Below are positions 8,969 through 17,560 of a stretch of DNA of 43,188 nt, one piece after another. Below the pieces are notes generated by a model. That model was not told the DNA's origin and did not search any database. It worked only from the letters and a program-made list of their open reading frames with translations. The stretch comes from Singulisphaera sp. GP187. Its GTDB lineage: Bacteria > Planctomycetota > Phycisphaerae > Phycisphaerales > SM1A02. Made by a program: the position numbers and the translations under genes. The DNA lies in assembly GCA_945871445.1 (NCBI GenBank), contig CAMBWI010000016.1, positions 1 through 43,188 on the forward strand. The letters are read 5' to 3'. Within the stretch, counting starts at the first letter, position 1; each line of letters starts with the position of its first letter.

Positions 8969-10558
8969 TTACTGACCGCCAAGTGTGCGATATTGCAGTG
9001 CTTCTGCCAAGAACACTGCATTCACATCAACTTCACCTGCAAGATCGGCGATTGTGCGCGCAACTCTGCGAATCTTGTCATATGCCCGCGCGCTAAGCGC
9101 GAGTTCATCCAAACCTCGTGTCAACAAATCTGATGCCGCTCCATCGAGACGACAATGCCGATCGAGAACATCAACGGCCAATCGCGCATTTGGAATGTTT
9201 CCCTGCCGAATCGCTGCGCGACGACGTGCTTCGATGACTTGTTCGCGCAGTGTTGCGCTGTCAACACCAGGCTTGACCCGCGCAAGATCGCGAGCGCTGA
9301 CTCTGCGCACCTCGACATGCAAATCAATGCGATCAAGCACTGGCCCTGAAACGCGACCGAGATATTCAGCCATCATTCGCGCGCCTCCTGCCCCCGCGAC
9401 GCGATCTCCGCGTGCAGTTGGGTTCATCGCAGCAACCAACATTGTTATTGCAGGCCACCGCACCGAACCACTCGCGCGAGCAATCGCCACTTCACCCCCT
9501 TCGAGAGGTTCTCGCAAAGCTTCAAGCACATCTCTTCGAAACTCTGGCAATTCATCGAGAAATAAAACACCTTGGTGAGCGAGCGTAATCTCGCCGGGTC
9601 TTCCCATCGGACCACCACCCACAATCGCGACTGCGCTCGCTCCGTGATGCGGCGCACGAACAGGGCGCGCGATGTCGAGCGTCCCACGCGGAGTCTTGCG
9701 AAATTCACACATCCCAACGCACGAGCCGATGCGTAAAACTTCTAACGCTTCCTCTGCCAAAAGTGGCGGCAGAATCCCTGCAAGGGCTCGCGCCAACATT
9801 GTCTTGCCACACCCAGCAGGACCAAGCAACAGTGCATTATGCCCACCTGCAGCAGCGATTAACATCGCACGCTTCGCAAGCACTTGCCCCTTGATATCTC
9901 GAAAGTTCACAGGGGCAAGACCAGGTACTGGACGTTCGTACTCGCTTGGCGGACTCTGATCGAGCGATTCTTGTGGATTTTTCGGCGCAGCGCTTGGATT
10001 TCCCTCGCCGCGAAAGAATGCAACCACTTCACAGAGTGTCGCTGCGCCGATGACTTTCACTCCCGGCACAAGTGATGCTTCAATTGCATTTTCAATCGGC
10101 ACGATGACCCCACGATTGTGCTCGCGCGCCATCAACGCAGCACTGACAGATCCACGAATTGGACGCAACCGACCATCAAGTGCGAGTTCTCCAGCGATCA
10201 ACCAATCCGAGGGTGATGGCGCATCTGCTCGCTTTGGCTCTGCAGTTCCTGAAGCAAACAGCAATCCCATTGCAATAGGCAGGTCATAGACCGGACCCTC
10301 CTTGCGCGTTCCTGCAGGTGCAAGATTGACCAACACATGATGACGAGGAACCTCAAATCCCGAGACTTCGATCGCACGCCGTACACGCTCGACCGATTCG
10401 CGAATCGCCGCATCTGGAAGTCCAACAACACAAATCTGCGGCAGTCCGTGCGGAGAAAGATGGACTTCCACTTCACACGGAAGCGCATCAATTCCTCGCA
10501 GCATAAAAGCATGAACAAGTGCGTGCACAGCGAAAACATATCGCATCGCGAAACACAT
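8969..10558 (-). CDS. comM: YifB/ComM-family Mg-chelatase-like AAA+ ATPase
   Basis: 529-aa protein with the three-part ComM architecture. An N-terminal ChlI/Lon-like fold (about 20-195) has 'GLPDAAIRESVERVRRAI' and 'VNLAPAG'. The central AAA+ module has Walker A G246-T253 (GPAGCGKT), Walker B 'GVLFLDELPEF' and sensor 'AAMNP'. The C-terminal Mg_chelatase_C domain carries 'ARAYDKIRRVARTIADL'. In naturally competent bacteria ComM is a hexameric helicase promoting branch migration during transformation; elsewhere its role is less clear. Possible starts are ATG 10558 and 10546; the N-terminus is unusually long and Val/Ala-rich before 'RGIDA'. It is divergent from the TauE-like gene with only 49 nt between. 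It is convergent with astB. Confidence 0.92.
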   Translation of the reverse strand: MCFAMRYVFAVHALVHAFMLRGIDALPCEVEVHLSPHGLPQICVVGLPDAAIRESVERVRRAIEVSGFEVPRHHVLVNLAPAGTRKEGPVYDLPIAMGLLFASGTAEPKRADAPSPSDWLIAGELALDGRLRPIRGSVSAALMAREHNRGVIVPIENAIEASLVPGVKVIGAATLCEVVAFFRGEGNPSAAPKNPQESLDQSPPSEYERPVPGLAPVNFRDIKGQVLAKRAMLIAAAGGHNALLLGPAGCGKTMLARALAGILPPLLAEEALEVLRIGSCVGMCEFRKTPRGTLDIARPVRAPHHGASAVAIVGGGPMGRPGEITLAHQGVLFLDELPEFRRDVLEALREPLEGGEVAIARASGSVRWPAITMLVAAMNPTARGDRVAGAGGARMMAEYLGRVSGPVLDRIDLHVEVRRVSARDLARVKPGVDSATLREQVIEARRRAAIRQGNIPNARLAVDVLDRHCRLDGAASDLLTRGLDELALSARAYDKIRRVARTIADLAGEVDVNAVFLAEALQYRTLGGQ

Positions 10559-10607
10559 TCTGCAAATCTGCCCCTTTTTCTCTATCTTTCAACTACTCGA
10601 GCGCCAC

Positions 10608-11426
10608 TTGGATTTTTCAACTCTCATTCTTTCTATTTTGATCGGAGCCGTTGGCGGTTTCCTTGGGGGGATCTTTGGAATTGGCGGCGGCGTTGTGATT
10701 ATTCCTCTGCTCACTTTTGTGCAAGGAAGCAATCCGCATCTCTATCAAGCGGCAAGTTTGGTTGCAGCGCTTCTTGTCAGCGCAGGCAGCATTCCGCGAC
10801 ATATTCGCGCACATGCGATTCGCTGGACATTTGCACTGCGCACAATTCCATTTTCAATTGCAACCGTCGGACTTGGCATCATCATCGGTATTTATCTTCC
10901 AAGCACACAATGGCTCGAATGGATTTTTTCTTTGTTCTTGATCTATGTCGCAGTTTCTGAAGTGACACGCCGACTGCAAGAGAAATTTGCTCATTCAAAC
11001 ACCCCAGCGCTTACTGAACGCATTGGTTGGGGGCCAGCATCCATCGTCGGCTCTGCGATGGGAACGCTTTCTGGGTTGCTCGGTATCGGTGGCGGCATCA
11101 TTGCGGTGCCAATGATGCGCACTGTCAATCGTTTCGACATTCGCACCACAATCGCAACAAGCGCATTCTTGATTTTGCCAACGGTGATCTTTGCAGTGAT
11201 TTTAAAATTTTCGACGCTTTCATCTGTCAAGACTCCAACTGGCGATCCGATCACGCTCAGCGCAGCTCTTTGGCTTGCCGCAGCGCTCGCGCCTGGGGCA
11301 TTCGTTGGTGCATACATCGGCGCGTCGCTTGTGCACAAACTTCCGATGCGAAAACTCTCCTTCGCATTCGCTGTGTTGTGCGTCATTCTTGCAATTCGTA
11401 TGTCTGGGTTTGTCGTATTCAAGTGA
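10608..11426 (+). CDS. TauE/SafE-family (DUF81) anion exporter-like membrane protein
   Basis: 272-aa inner-membrane protein, about eight helices, built from the family's two inverted halves. Each half opens with the Gly-rich signature: 'GGFLGGIFGIGGGVVIIPLL' near residue 16 and 'GTLSGLLGIGGGIIAVPMM' near residue 150. Family members export sulfite, sulfoacetate or related anions; the substrate here is unknown. Start is a TTG at 10608, because the first Gly-rich helix begins right after and no ATG fits. It is followed after 16 nt by the VTT-domain gene, so the two likely form an operon. Its promoter must lie in or near the 49-nt gap to comM. Confidence 0.88.
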   Translation: MDFSTLILSILIGAVGGFLGGIFGIGGGVVIIPLLTFVQGSNPHLYQAASLVAALLVSAGSIPRHIRAHAIRWTFALRTIPFSIATVGLGIIIGIYLPSTQWLEWIFSLFLIYVAVSEVTRRLQEKFAHSNTPALTERIGWGPASIVGSAMGTLSGLLGIGGGIIAVPMMRTVNRFDIRTTIATSAFLILPTVIFAVILKFSTLSSVKTPTGDPITLSAALWLAAALAPGAFVGAYIGASLVHKLPMRKLSFAFAVLCVILAIRMSGFVVFK

Positions 11427-11442
11427 TAACCTCGGTCGAAAA

Positions 11443-12195
11443 ATGAACTCAGATATTCAACACCATTCACACTCCAAATTCCGGCGCAATCTTGTGATAG
11501 CTCTTGGAGTGCTTTGGCTTACTCTTCCGCCATTGATGGGCTTCTGGTTACTTGGCGAATTAGGAACGGTTGGAGATTGGCTGCGGTCTCGTTCCGACTA
11601 TGGGCTTTTTATCTTCGTGGGAGTCTTTGCTTTGGCTTCCGGATTTGGGCTCCTTCCGACTTATGCACAAGCCATTCTTGGAGGTTGGGTCTTCGGCGTT
11701 TCAATTGGAACAGCCGCAGCGATGTGTGGATTAATTGGCGGTACTGCGATCGGCTTTTTCTTTGCGCGCATCGTCAGCGGCGCTTCGATCAAATCACTCA
11801 TCGACAGTAACCCACGTGGGCGAGTGATTCGCGATGCCCTCGTTGAATCGAGCCAGCGAAGAACATTTCTGCTCATCTTGCTATTGCGCCTTCCACCCAA
11901 TTCTCCATTTGCTATTGCAAATTTAGCAATGGGTGCATCTGGAGTGCGCCCCCTGCCCTTGCTGGGCGCAACGGCTCTTGGAATGTTTCCACGGACGCTT
12001 ATTACTTGTGGCGCCGCCGCAACTGCTGCCTCCACTGGCGCCCGTGATATTCAGCAATTGTTTGCTCAACAAAGCTGGGGATGGATTGTCATTGGAATCT
12101 TCAGCCTTGTCATCGCTCTGTTCATCATTCGAAAAGTTTCGATGCACGCGCTCAAGAGTGCGGGATTACTAGAGAAATCACCACCAGTAGCGTGA
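11443..12195 (+). CDS. VTT-domain (TVP38/TMEM64, DedA-like) membrane protein
   Basis: 250-aa polytopic membrane protein. N-terminal helix (about 15-37), then the VTT core (about 70-200) with 'GLLPTYAQAILGGWVFG', 'GGTAIGFFFAR' and 'LLRLPPNSPFAIANLAMGA', the reentrant-loop motif of the SNARE-associated/TVP38 family, and a last helix at about 212-232. Relatives act as undecaprenyl-phosphate or phospholipid translocases or scramblases, and that is the best guess here. Start ATG 11443 is 16 nt after the TauE-like stop; the frame is open upstream but overlaps that gene. It is convergent with the lipoprotein gene at 12219. Confidence 0.85.
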   Translation: MNSDIQHHSHSKFRRNLVIALGVLWLTLPPLMGFWLLGELGTVGDWLRSRSDYGLFIFVGVFALASGFGLLPTYAQAILGGWVFGVSIGTAAAMCGLIGGTAIGFFFARIVSGASIKSLIDSNPRGRVIRDALVESSQRRTFLLILLLRLPPNSPFAIANLAMGASGVRPLPLLGATALGMFPRTLITCGAAATAASTGARDIQQLFAQQSWGWIVIGIFSLVIALFIIRKVSMHALKSAGLLEKSPPVA

Positions 12196-12218
12196 AAAAA
12201 GAACCGAGGGAAGTTCTA

Positions 12219-12803
12219 TCACGGACTGGTCAACGGCGGTTGCACTCCAGAAGGATTCGCAACCGTTGGTGCAGGATCAACCATTGTCTGAGACGCAGTA
12301 TCAAGTGCATTTGGAGACTCCAACCCATTTGGATCAGCGACTTGCAAGGTGGTTTTCGATGGATTGCTCATGTCACTGGGCATCTGCGCCAAACGTGAAT
12401 CAATCTCACCAAAAAAGTGGTCCGCTTCGATCAAGAAATTTGGAGGGCGAATGGAAGCCCGACTATTTAAGACAACCTTCGGCACTCGATGATCTGCTTC
12501 GACCTGAACAGAGAAAGTCCATGTCTCGCTCTCGCGCCGAAGCGCTTCACCCGCAGATGCATAGTCGCGTTTCAATTCGCGGAAAATTTCAATGCGATTC
12601 TCCTCCGCATCTACAAATACACCGTTTTCCGTAACGAACCAATCTGAATACTTTGGATTGCGCGCAGCTCCAAGTGCGGCTTGCCAAAGTGCATCGTGAC
12701 TGACTCCGGGATAATCACGCGAAACTGTATTGCATCCGACTGCCATCACGATCGCCGCGCACGCCAAAACAACACTACGAATTTCACACTTGAACTTCAC
12801 CAT
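12219..12803 (-). CDS. Predicted lipoprotein, last gene of the nusA cluster
   Basis: 194-aa precursor. The ATG at 12803 opens a lipoprotein signal ending in 'VMAVGC' (lipidated Cys about residue 24). Residues about 30-130 form a compact alpha/beta-looking region, with 'YPGVSHDALWQAALGAARNPKYSDWFVTENGVFVD' split over the start of the domain; the last ~60 residues are Pro/Ser/Thr-rich and disordered. No family recognised. It starts 4 nt after the yebC stop, so it should be cotranscribed with it. It is periplasmic and membrane-anchored, an odd passenger in a translation/transcription cluster. Confidence 0.75.
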   Translation of the reverse strand: MVKFKCEIRSVVLACAAIVMAVGCNTVSRDYPGVSHDALWQAALGAARNPKYSDWFVTENGVFVDAEENRIEIFRELKRDYASAGEALRRESETWTFSVQVEADHRVPKVVLNSRASIRPPNFLIEADHFFGEIDSRLAQMPSDMSNPSKTTLQVADPNGLESPNALDTASQTMVDPAPTVANPSGVQPPLTSP

Positions 12804-12807
12804 ATTT

Positions 12808-13533
12808 TCAATCGACAAAAATCGCATTTGAGAAAACTTTCTGCACATCGTCGTGCTCTTCAAGTGCGTCGATCAGACAAACAATTTGCGCCGCACCTTC
12901 GCCACTCACTTCGACTGTCGTAGAGGGTATCCACATTATCTGCGCCTCTGCAGGTGACATTCCTGCACTTTCGAGTGTGTCCCGAACAGCGGCAAGCGCG
13001 CTTGGCGGACAGATGATCTGCCACATTTCATCTTCAGCAGAAACATCCTCTGCGCCAGCATCGAGGACAATTTCCATCAATCGATCTTCTTCGATGCGTG
13101 CGCGCTCGATGACCAACACTCCAGCATGATGCAAGTTGTATGAGACCGAACCCAAAACCCCAAGATTCCCACCGTTTTTGTCGAAGATCGTACGGATATC
13201 AGGCGCGGTCCGATTGACATTCGATGTCAAACATTCGACGATGATCGCAACGCCTCCTGCACCATACCCCTCGTATCGAATTGCTTGAAAGTTCTCACCA
13301 TCGATTTCGCCCGATCCCTTCTTGACTGCTTTTTCGATTGTCTCGCGCGGCATATTGACACTTTTTGCGTCATCAATTGCCATTCGTAGCGAAGAATTAA
13401 ATCGTACATCTCCACCGCCAAGTCGCGCAGCGACAATAATCGCACGAGATGCCTTAGACCACATCTTCCCACGCTTCTTGTCCACCGCAGCTTTGCGGTG
13501 TTTCATATTTTTCCATGCGCTATGACCAGCCAT
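12808..13533 (-). CDS. yebC: YebC/PmpR-family (TACO1-like) protein
   Basis: 241-aa protein with the full YebC signature: 'MAGHSAWKNMKHRKAAVDKKRGK' split over the N-terminus, 'LRMAIDDAKSVNMPRETIEKAVKKG', 'YEGYGAGGVAIIVECLTSN' and 'NGGNLGVLGSVSYNL'. YebC proteins were first described as DNA-binding regulators; recent work on YebC and TACO1 supports a role in translating difficult (proline-rich) stretches, which fits its place beside infB and rbfA. The start is fixed by MAGHS at 13533; longer readings into the gene upstream are spurious. It begins 31 nt after the HhH-like gene and runs into the lipoprotein gene. Confidence 0.93.
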   Translation of the reverse strand: MAGHSAWKNMKHRKAAVDKKRGKMWSKASRAIIVAARLGGGDVRFNSSLRMAIDDAKSVNMPRETIEKAVKKGSGEIDGENFQAIRYEGYGAGGVAIIVECLTSNVNRTAPDIRTIFDKNGGNLGVLGSVSYNLHHAGVLVIERARIEEDRLMEIVLDAGAEDVSAEDEMWQIICPPSALAAVRDTLESAGMSPAEAQIMWIPSTTVEVSGEGAAQIVCLIDALEEHDDVQKVFSNAIFVD

Positions 13534-13564
13534 ATTCGTTCTGCCTGTGAATACGAAAAGAGGC

Positions 13565-14320
13565 TTATCGACTTCGAGCGGTGGCTTTCGCCTTCGACTT
13601 TGTCTTGGTCTTTCGAATGGACTTTGCATTCTCCGCAGATTTTGCTGCTGCGCCGCGTGGTTTCTTAGTCGATTCGCGCTTGATACGAGCCTCTTCAGCA
13701 CGACCTGAGTTATGAAACGCATCGGTTGCCGCGACGAGTGCAAAGTGCATTTGGCGTGCGCGCTCACTCTTGAATTTCTTTGCAAAAAGTTCTGTAAGCA
13801 GATTTGGCTTCATATCTTCAGGAAGCACTTCGTAATGCACCAACAGATCGATTGTTGTCTGATCAATCGGCACCAACGCCACATCGAAACCAAGCAAGAG
13901 CATGCGAGAAACCACATACGTTGGAATACGCTCAAGATGCTCCAAATAGATTCGGACGTCACGCTTTGGCTTACCAACAAGCTGTTCCAAAGTGACTCGG
14001 TGATGGCGACGGAAGAGATCGAACAATGTCATCCGTAATCTACGCATACGCTCAAATCCATCAGGATATTTCAGCCCAATCGTTGTCACCATTTCTTCGA
14101 CCAAGTTGACTCGGAATTCGTTGAAGTCAACATTGCGACTTCGAACGCGCTGCATCGCCGTATCCGCCATCTCGGTCGTTACGTCATACAAGAGCGATGA
14201 GTGAATCAAGAGTGCGGTCAAATCTGCAACATTCGGTTCTTCGGTACGCGCCCGTGCGCTGTACTTCTTGACCAGTGAGTTCAGACGATTGATGTTGAAT
14301 GCCGGTTTCTTTTCAGTCAT
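13565..14320 (-). CDS. Degenerate HhH-GPD (endonuclease III-like) protein with basic tail
   Basis: 251-aa protein between rbfA and yebC; its ATG overlaps the rbfA stop by 4 nt (ATGA). It is mostly helical. Residues 128-165 resemble the helix-hairpin-helix and catalytic region of endonuclease III glycosylases: 'LERIPTYVVSRMLLLGF' in place of LPGVGRKTA, then 'VALVPIDQTTIDLL' in place of the AVDTH segment. The catalytic-type Asp is kept (D153), but the hairpin glycines and catalytic Lys are absent, and there is no Fe-S cysteine cluster. Residues 205-251 are a Lys/Ala/Arg-rich histone-H1-like tail, probably for nucleic-acid binding. Function unknown: a non-catalytic DNA/RNA binder is more likely than an active glycosylase. 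The fold assignment is moderate, made by eye only. Confidence 0.6.
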   Translation of the reverse strand: MTEKKPAFNINRLNSLVKKYSARARTEEPNVADLTALLIHSSLLYDVTTEMADTAMQRVRSRNVDFNEFRVNLVEEMVTTIGLKYPDGFERMRRLRMTLFDLFRRHHRVTLEQLVGKPKRDVRIYLEHLERIPTYVVSRMLLLGFDVALVPIDQTTIDLLVHYEVLPEDMKPNLLTELFAKKFKSERARQMHFALVAATDAFHNSGRAEEARIKRESTKKPRGAAAKSAENAKSIRKTKTKSKAKATARSR

Positions 14321-14706
14321 GGGAGCGCCTCTTCAGATGGTGGAATCAATTCGAAAATCAATTGCGGCACGCGCCGCAGACTGGTGGTTTCGCGCAGTGA
14401 GGATCGAAAAAAACCAATCGCACTTCGCAGAGCCGCGAGCGAAAGCGGCCCTCGATCTGCCGGAAGGACCGAGACCTTGATCCGCGCTGCCAATAAATCT
14501 GGACTGAGTCGAACTTCCTGTATGGAAACCATCCCCTGCAAGCGTGGGTCGGAGAGTCCTCGTACGATTCGATCTTGGAGTGCGCGCTGCAAAACGCTTG
14601 CGACCTGAGCTGGACGCGAACTCGGCGCTTCATGCCTTGCGGTTCCATCAGAACGAAAAGAAACTCCCGATGGAAGTTTCGGTCCTTTCCCTCGACGCTC
14701 ACGCAT
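14317..14706 (-). CDS. rbfA: Ribosome-binding factor A
   Basis: 129-aa KH-like assembly factor for the 30S subunit (16S 5'-end maturation, cold adaptation). The core 'QVASVLQRALQDRIVRGLSDPRL' (split over helix 1), 'VRLSPDLLAARIKVSV' and 'RRVPQLIFELIP' match RbfA. The N-terminus has a ~35-residue basic extension ([13 protein letters not shown]...) longer than in E. coli. ATG 14706 is chosen because AGGTGG precedes it; GTG 14715 is an alternative. It overlaps the infB stop by 8 nt and the next gene by 4 nt, so all three are translationally coupled. Confidence 0.9.
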   Translation of the reverse strand: MRERRGKGPKLPSGVSFRSDGTARHEAPSSRPAQVASVLQRALQDRIVRGLSDPRLQGMVSIQEVRLSPDLLAARIKVSVLPADRGPLSLAALRSAIGFFRSSLRETTSLRRVPQLIFELIPPSEEALP

Positions 14707-17479
14707 TTCCGCCACCTAGCGGCCGAACCGTGATCGTGCGATAGCACTCCAGCACGTCGCCCTCGCGGATGTCGTCGTATCCATTGATCTTCATACCGCA
14801 TTCGTTTCCAGAGCGAACTTCCTTAGCATCTTCTTTGAATCGCTTCAGTTGCTCGAGTCGGCGATCTTTTTCGATCACGATTCCATCTCTCGTCACGCGG
14901 ATTTGTGCATTTCGTTCGATGACTCCGTCTGTGACATAACAACCTGCAATTGCACCGACCTTCGTGATCTTGAAGACCGCACGAACATCTGCGTGTCCAA
15001 GGACCTGAAGCTTGATCTCTGGTTCCAAGAGTCCGCGAACGGCCTTGTCCATGTCATCGGTCAATTGATAAATCACTTCGTAGAGTCGAATATCAATCTT
15101 GCGAACTTCGGCCAACTGCCGAGACTTTGCGTTACTCGTGACATTAAAGCCCACGATGACTGCGCCCGTCGTTGCTGCAAGTTCGACATCGCTTTCGTTG
15201 ATTCCGCCAACGCCCGCGTGCTTGATCGAGATGCTGACATCTTCTGCTTTAATGCGCCCAAGAACAACTTTGAGCGTCTCGACGGAACCTTGCACATCGC
15301 CTTTGACGATCAATGGCAATTCCTTCTTCTTCGATTTCGCCATGGTCTCGAAAATGTTGTCGAGCGTCACCTTTGGTGCGGAAAGTTCGCGATCTCGTTC
15401 GAATGCACGGCGTTCAATCGCAGCTTGTTCGGCTGCTGCGAGACTGTCGACGACATAGAACTTGTCGCCAGCATCTGGAAGCAAATCAATACCAGAAATT
15501 GCGACAGTTGTTGTTGGATCTGCGCTTGTGATGCGCTCGTTGCGATCGCTCACGATGTCGCGGACACGACCGAATGATCGCCCGACCACCACGAAATCGC
15601 CTCGTTTAAGACATCCTTCTTGCACCAACAATTGTGCGACAGGTCCACGACCTTCTTCCATGCGTGCTTCAAGCACGCTTCCTTGAGCGTGACCTCCCCA
15701 ATCAGCCTTCAAGTCCAAGATATCTGCTTGCAGCGCGATGGTTTCCAAAAGTTCTGGCAGACCAGTTCCTTTGAGTCCGCTGACAAGCGCGACTTCGACT
15801 GAACCTCCCCATGGAACGGGATTCAAATCATTCTTGGCAAGTTCGCCATAAATGCGTTGCAAATTCTTCTCGTCGAACTCTGGACGATCAATCTTGTTGA
15901 GAGCGACAATCACGGAAACCTTCGCAGCTTTAATGTGATTGATGCTTTCAATGGTCTGTGGCATAAGCCCGTCAACTGCATCGATGACCAAGATGACGAT
16001 GTCGGTCACCTTTGCACCGCGCGCACGCATCGCCGTGAATGCTTCGTGACCAGGCGTATCGATAAAAGTGATCATTCGTTGCTGATCGCCAGCCTTGATT
16101 TCAACCTGAAATGCTCGAGTGGATTGCGTGATTCCGCCCGCTTCACCTGCAGCAACATTCGTGCTACGGATTCGGTCCAAGAGTGTTGTCTTCCCGTGAT
16201 CAACATGTCCAAGAATCGTGACAACTGCTGGACGAGAACGTTCGTCAGTTCGGGTTCGCGCTGCAAATCGTTCTTCGATTTCATCCGATACAGTCTTCGC
16301 TTCGTCGATTTCGATTTCAATATTGAATGCCATCATCAATTCAATTGATTGATCCGCATCGAGCGCTGTATTGATTGTGATTGGATTTCCTGCAAGCAGA
16401 GATTTCTTCATAATCTCCGAGACCTTCACTCCGGTCAACTCAGAAAGTTCCTTCACCGAAACTGGATTGGGAACATGCACAGGTCCTTGCGGCTTGGCGG
16501 CAACCGATCGACCTTTAGGAGCGGCCGAAGGTCTTGTGGAAGTTCGGTGCTTGCGAAAGAAACCATCAGCTTGCCCAATTCGACTTGCGCGTTCTTCTAT
16601 ATCTTTGTTCGAACGAGACCCATCACGCGATGGATCGGCTCGACCAGTTCGCCCTGAATCGGATGGACGACGCTTCGATGGCGGCAGAGCGCCTCGACGA
16701 TTTGTTGGATCACCCGCACCCGCACCCGCACCCGCACCAGCACCAGTACCGACACTTGGTCCGCCCGTACGACCCATCGGAGGACGATTCGCGCCAAATT
16801 GACCGCCCGTTCGAGGCCGCGGCGCAGCAATATTGTCAGCAGCTTCGACTCGAATAACTTTCGGCCCCGAAAGGCTTGTTTTTGTCGGTTGATCAAGCAC
16901 TTGAGATGTTGGACGAGCTCGAATAGGTCGAGTTGGAACATTCATCGGCGCTGGAACAAATGGTTTTGGTGGCGGAACAACAACGACAGGCTTGGGAGGA
17001 AGAACAGGAGCCAATGGCTTTGGTGGTGCAACTGGAGGATCGATTGCAACAGAAACATCTTTTAATTGAACTTTCGCCTTCACTGGCGAAGTCGTTTGAG
17101 TTGTAGTTTCTATCGCAGGAATTTGTGGTTGAAGTGTCGCTGCGCTTGCAGAAGCTGTGACTTCAGATTTTGTTTCTGATTGCGATTGACCAGTTGATGA
17201 TTCTCCCGCAGCTTTCTTGCGCTTCGGTGCAGCCTTCTGAACACGCTCTCGAATTTGAACAACATCAACACTCGCGGCAGTCTCTGTTCCCGTCCTGGAT
17301 CCTGAATTTCCAAACCATTGTTTGATTGTCTCTGCCAATCCGAGTGAGATCGATGCTTGCGGCGTCGTCACATCTTCAATGCCTTCGCTCAAGCACTTCG
17401 CGATGATGTCTTTTGTATGGATACCGAGTTCTTTCGCAACCAGCGTTAATCGGATTTTCTTGACTGTCTTAGTTGCCAC
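14699..17479 (-). CDS. infB: Translation initiation factor IF-2
   Basis: 926-aa GTPase that brings initiator tRNA to the 30S subunit and promotes subunit joining. An IF2_N module sits at 8-57. A long Ala/Pro/Lys/Arg-rich linker (about 60-320) follows, including a short Gly-Ala run. A second IF2_N is at about 335-395. The G domain has G1 GHVDHGKT (about 423-430), 'DTPGHEAF' and 'NKID', followed by domains II-IV. Start is GTG 17479 with TTGGAG 7 nt upstream. It is between nusA (81 nt upstream) and rbfA (overlap), the usual bacterial order but without ylxR, ylxQ or rimP. The linker DNA contains a hexanucleotide tract at 16711-16746. Confidence 0.97.
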   Translation of the reverse strand: MATKTVKKIRLTLVAKELGIHTKDIIAKCLSEGIEDVTTPQASISLGLAETIKQWFGNSGSRTGTETAASVDVVQIRERVQKAAPKRKKAAGESSTGQSQSETKSEVTASASAATLQPQIPAIETTTQTTSPVKAKVQLKDVSVAIDPPVAPPKPLAPVLPPKPVVVVPPPKPFVPAPMNVPTRPIRARPTSQVLDQPTKTSLSGPKVIRVEAADNIAAPRPRTGGQFGANRPPMGRTGGPSVGTGAGAGAGAGAGDPTNRRGALPPSKRRPSDSGRTGRADPSRDGSRSNKDIEERASRIGQADGFFRKHRTSTRPSAAPKGRSVAAKPQGPVHVPNPVSVKELSELTGVKVSEIMKKSLLAGNPITINTALDADQSIELMMAFNIEIEIDEAKTVSDEIEERFAARTRTDERSRPAVVTILGHVDHGKTTLLDRIRSTNVAAGEAGGITQSTRAFQVEIKAGDQQRMITFIDTPGHEAFTAMRARGAKVTDIVILVIDAVDGLMPQTIESINHIKAAKVSVIVALNKIDRPEFDEKNLQRIYGELAKNDLNPVPWGGSVEVALVSGLKGTGLPELLETIALQADILDLKADWGGHAQGSVLEARMEEGRGPVAQLLVQEGCLKRGDFVVVGRSFGRVRDIVSDRNERITSADPTTTVAISGIDLLPDAGDKFYVVDSLAAAEQAAIERRAFERDRELSAPKVTLDNIFETMAKSKKKELPLIVKGDVQGSVETLKVVLGRIKAEDVSISIKHAGVGGINESDVELAATTGAVIVGFNVTSNAKSRQLAEVRKIDIRLYEVIYQLTDDMDKAVRGLLEPEIKLQVLGHADVRAVFKITKVGAIAGCYVTDGVIERNAQIRVTRDGIVIEKDRRLEQLKRFKEDAKEVRSGNECGMKINGYDDIREGDVLECYRTITVRPLGGGNA

Positions 17480-17528
17480 GAGTTACTCCAAGGAAATATG
17501 AATAGAGAAACAAACATAAAACGATTCG

Positions 17529-17550
17529 CACCAAAAGTTCGCCTTTGGTG
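17529..17550 (-). promoter_or_regulatory. Hairpin between nusA and infB
   Basis: In the 81-nt gap, the leftward transcript can form a perfect 7-bp stem CACCAAA/TTTGGTG with an 8-nt loop. A run of four T follows only about 7 nt later, so it is not a canonical terminator. It may be an RNA-processing or partial attenuation site, or just protect the infB 5' end. Confidence 0.45.
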
Positions 17551-17560
17551 TGGGGAGACA

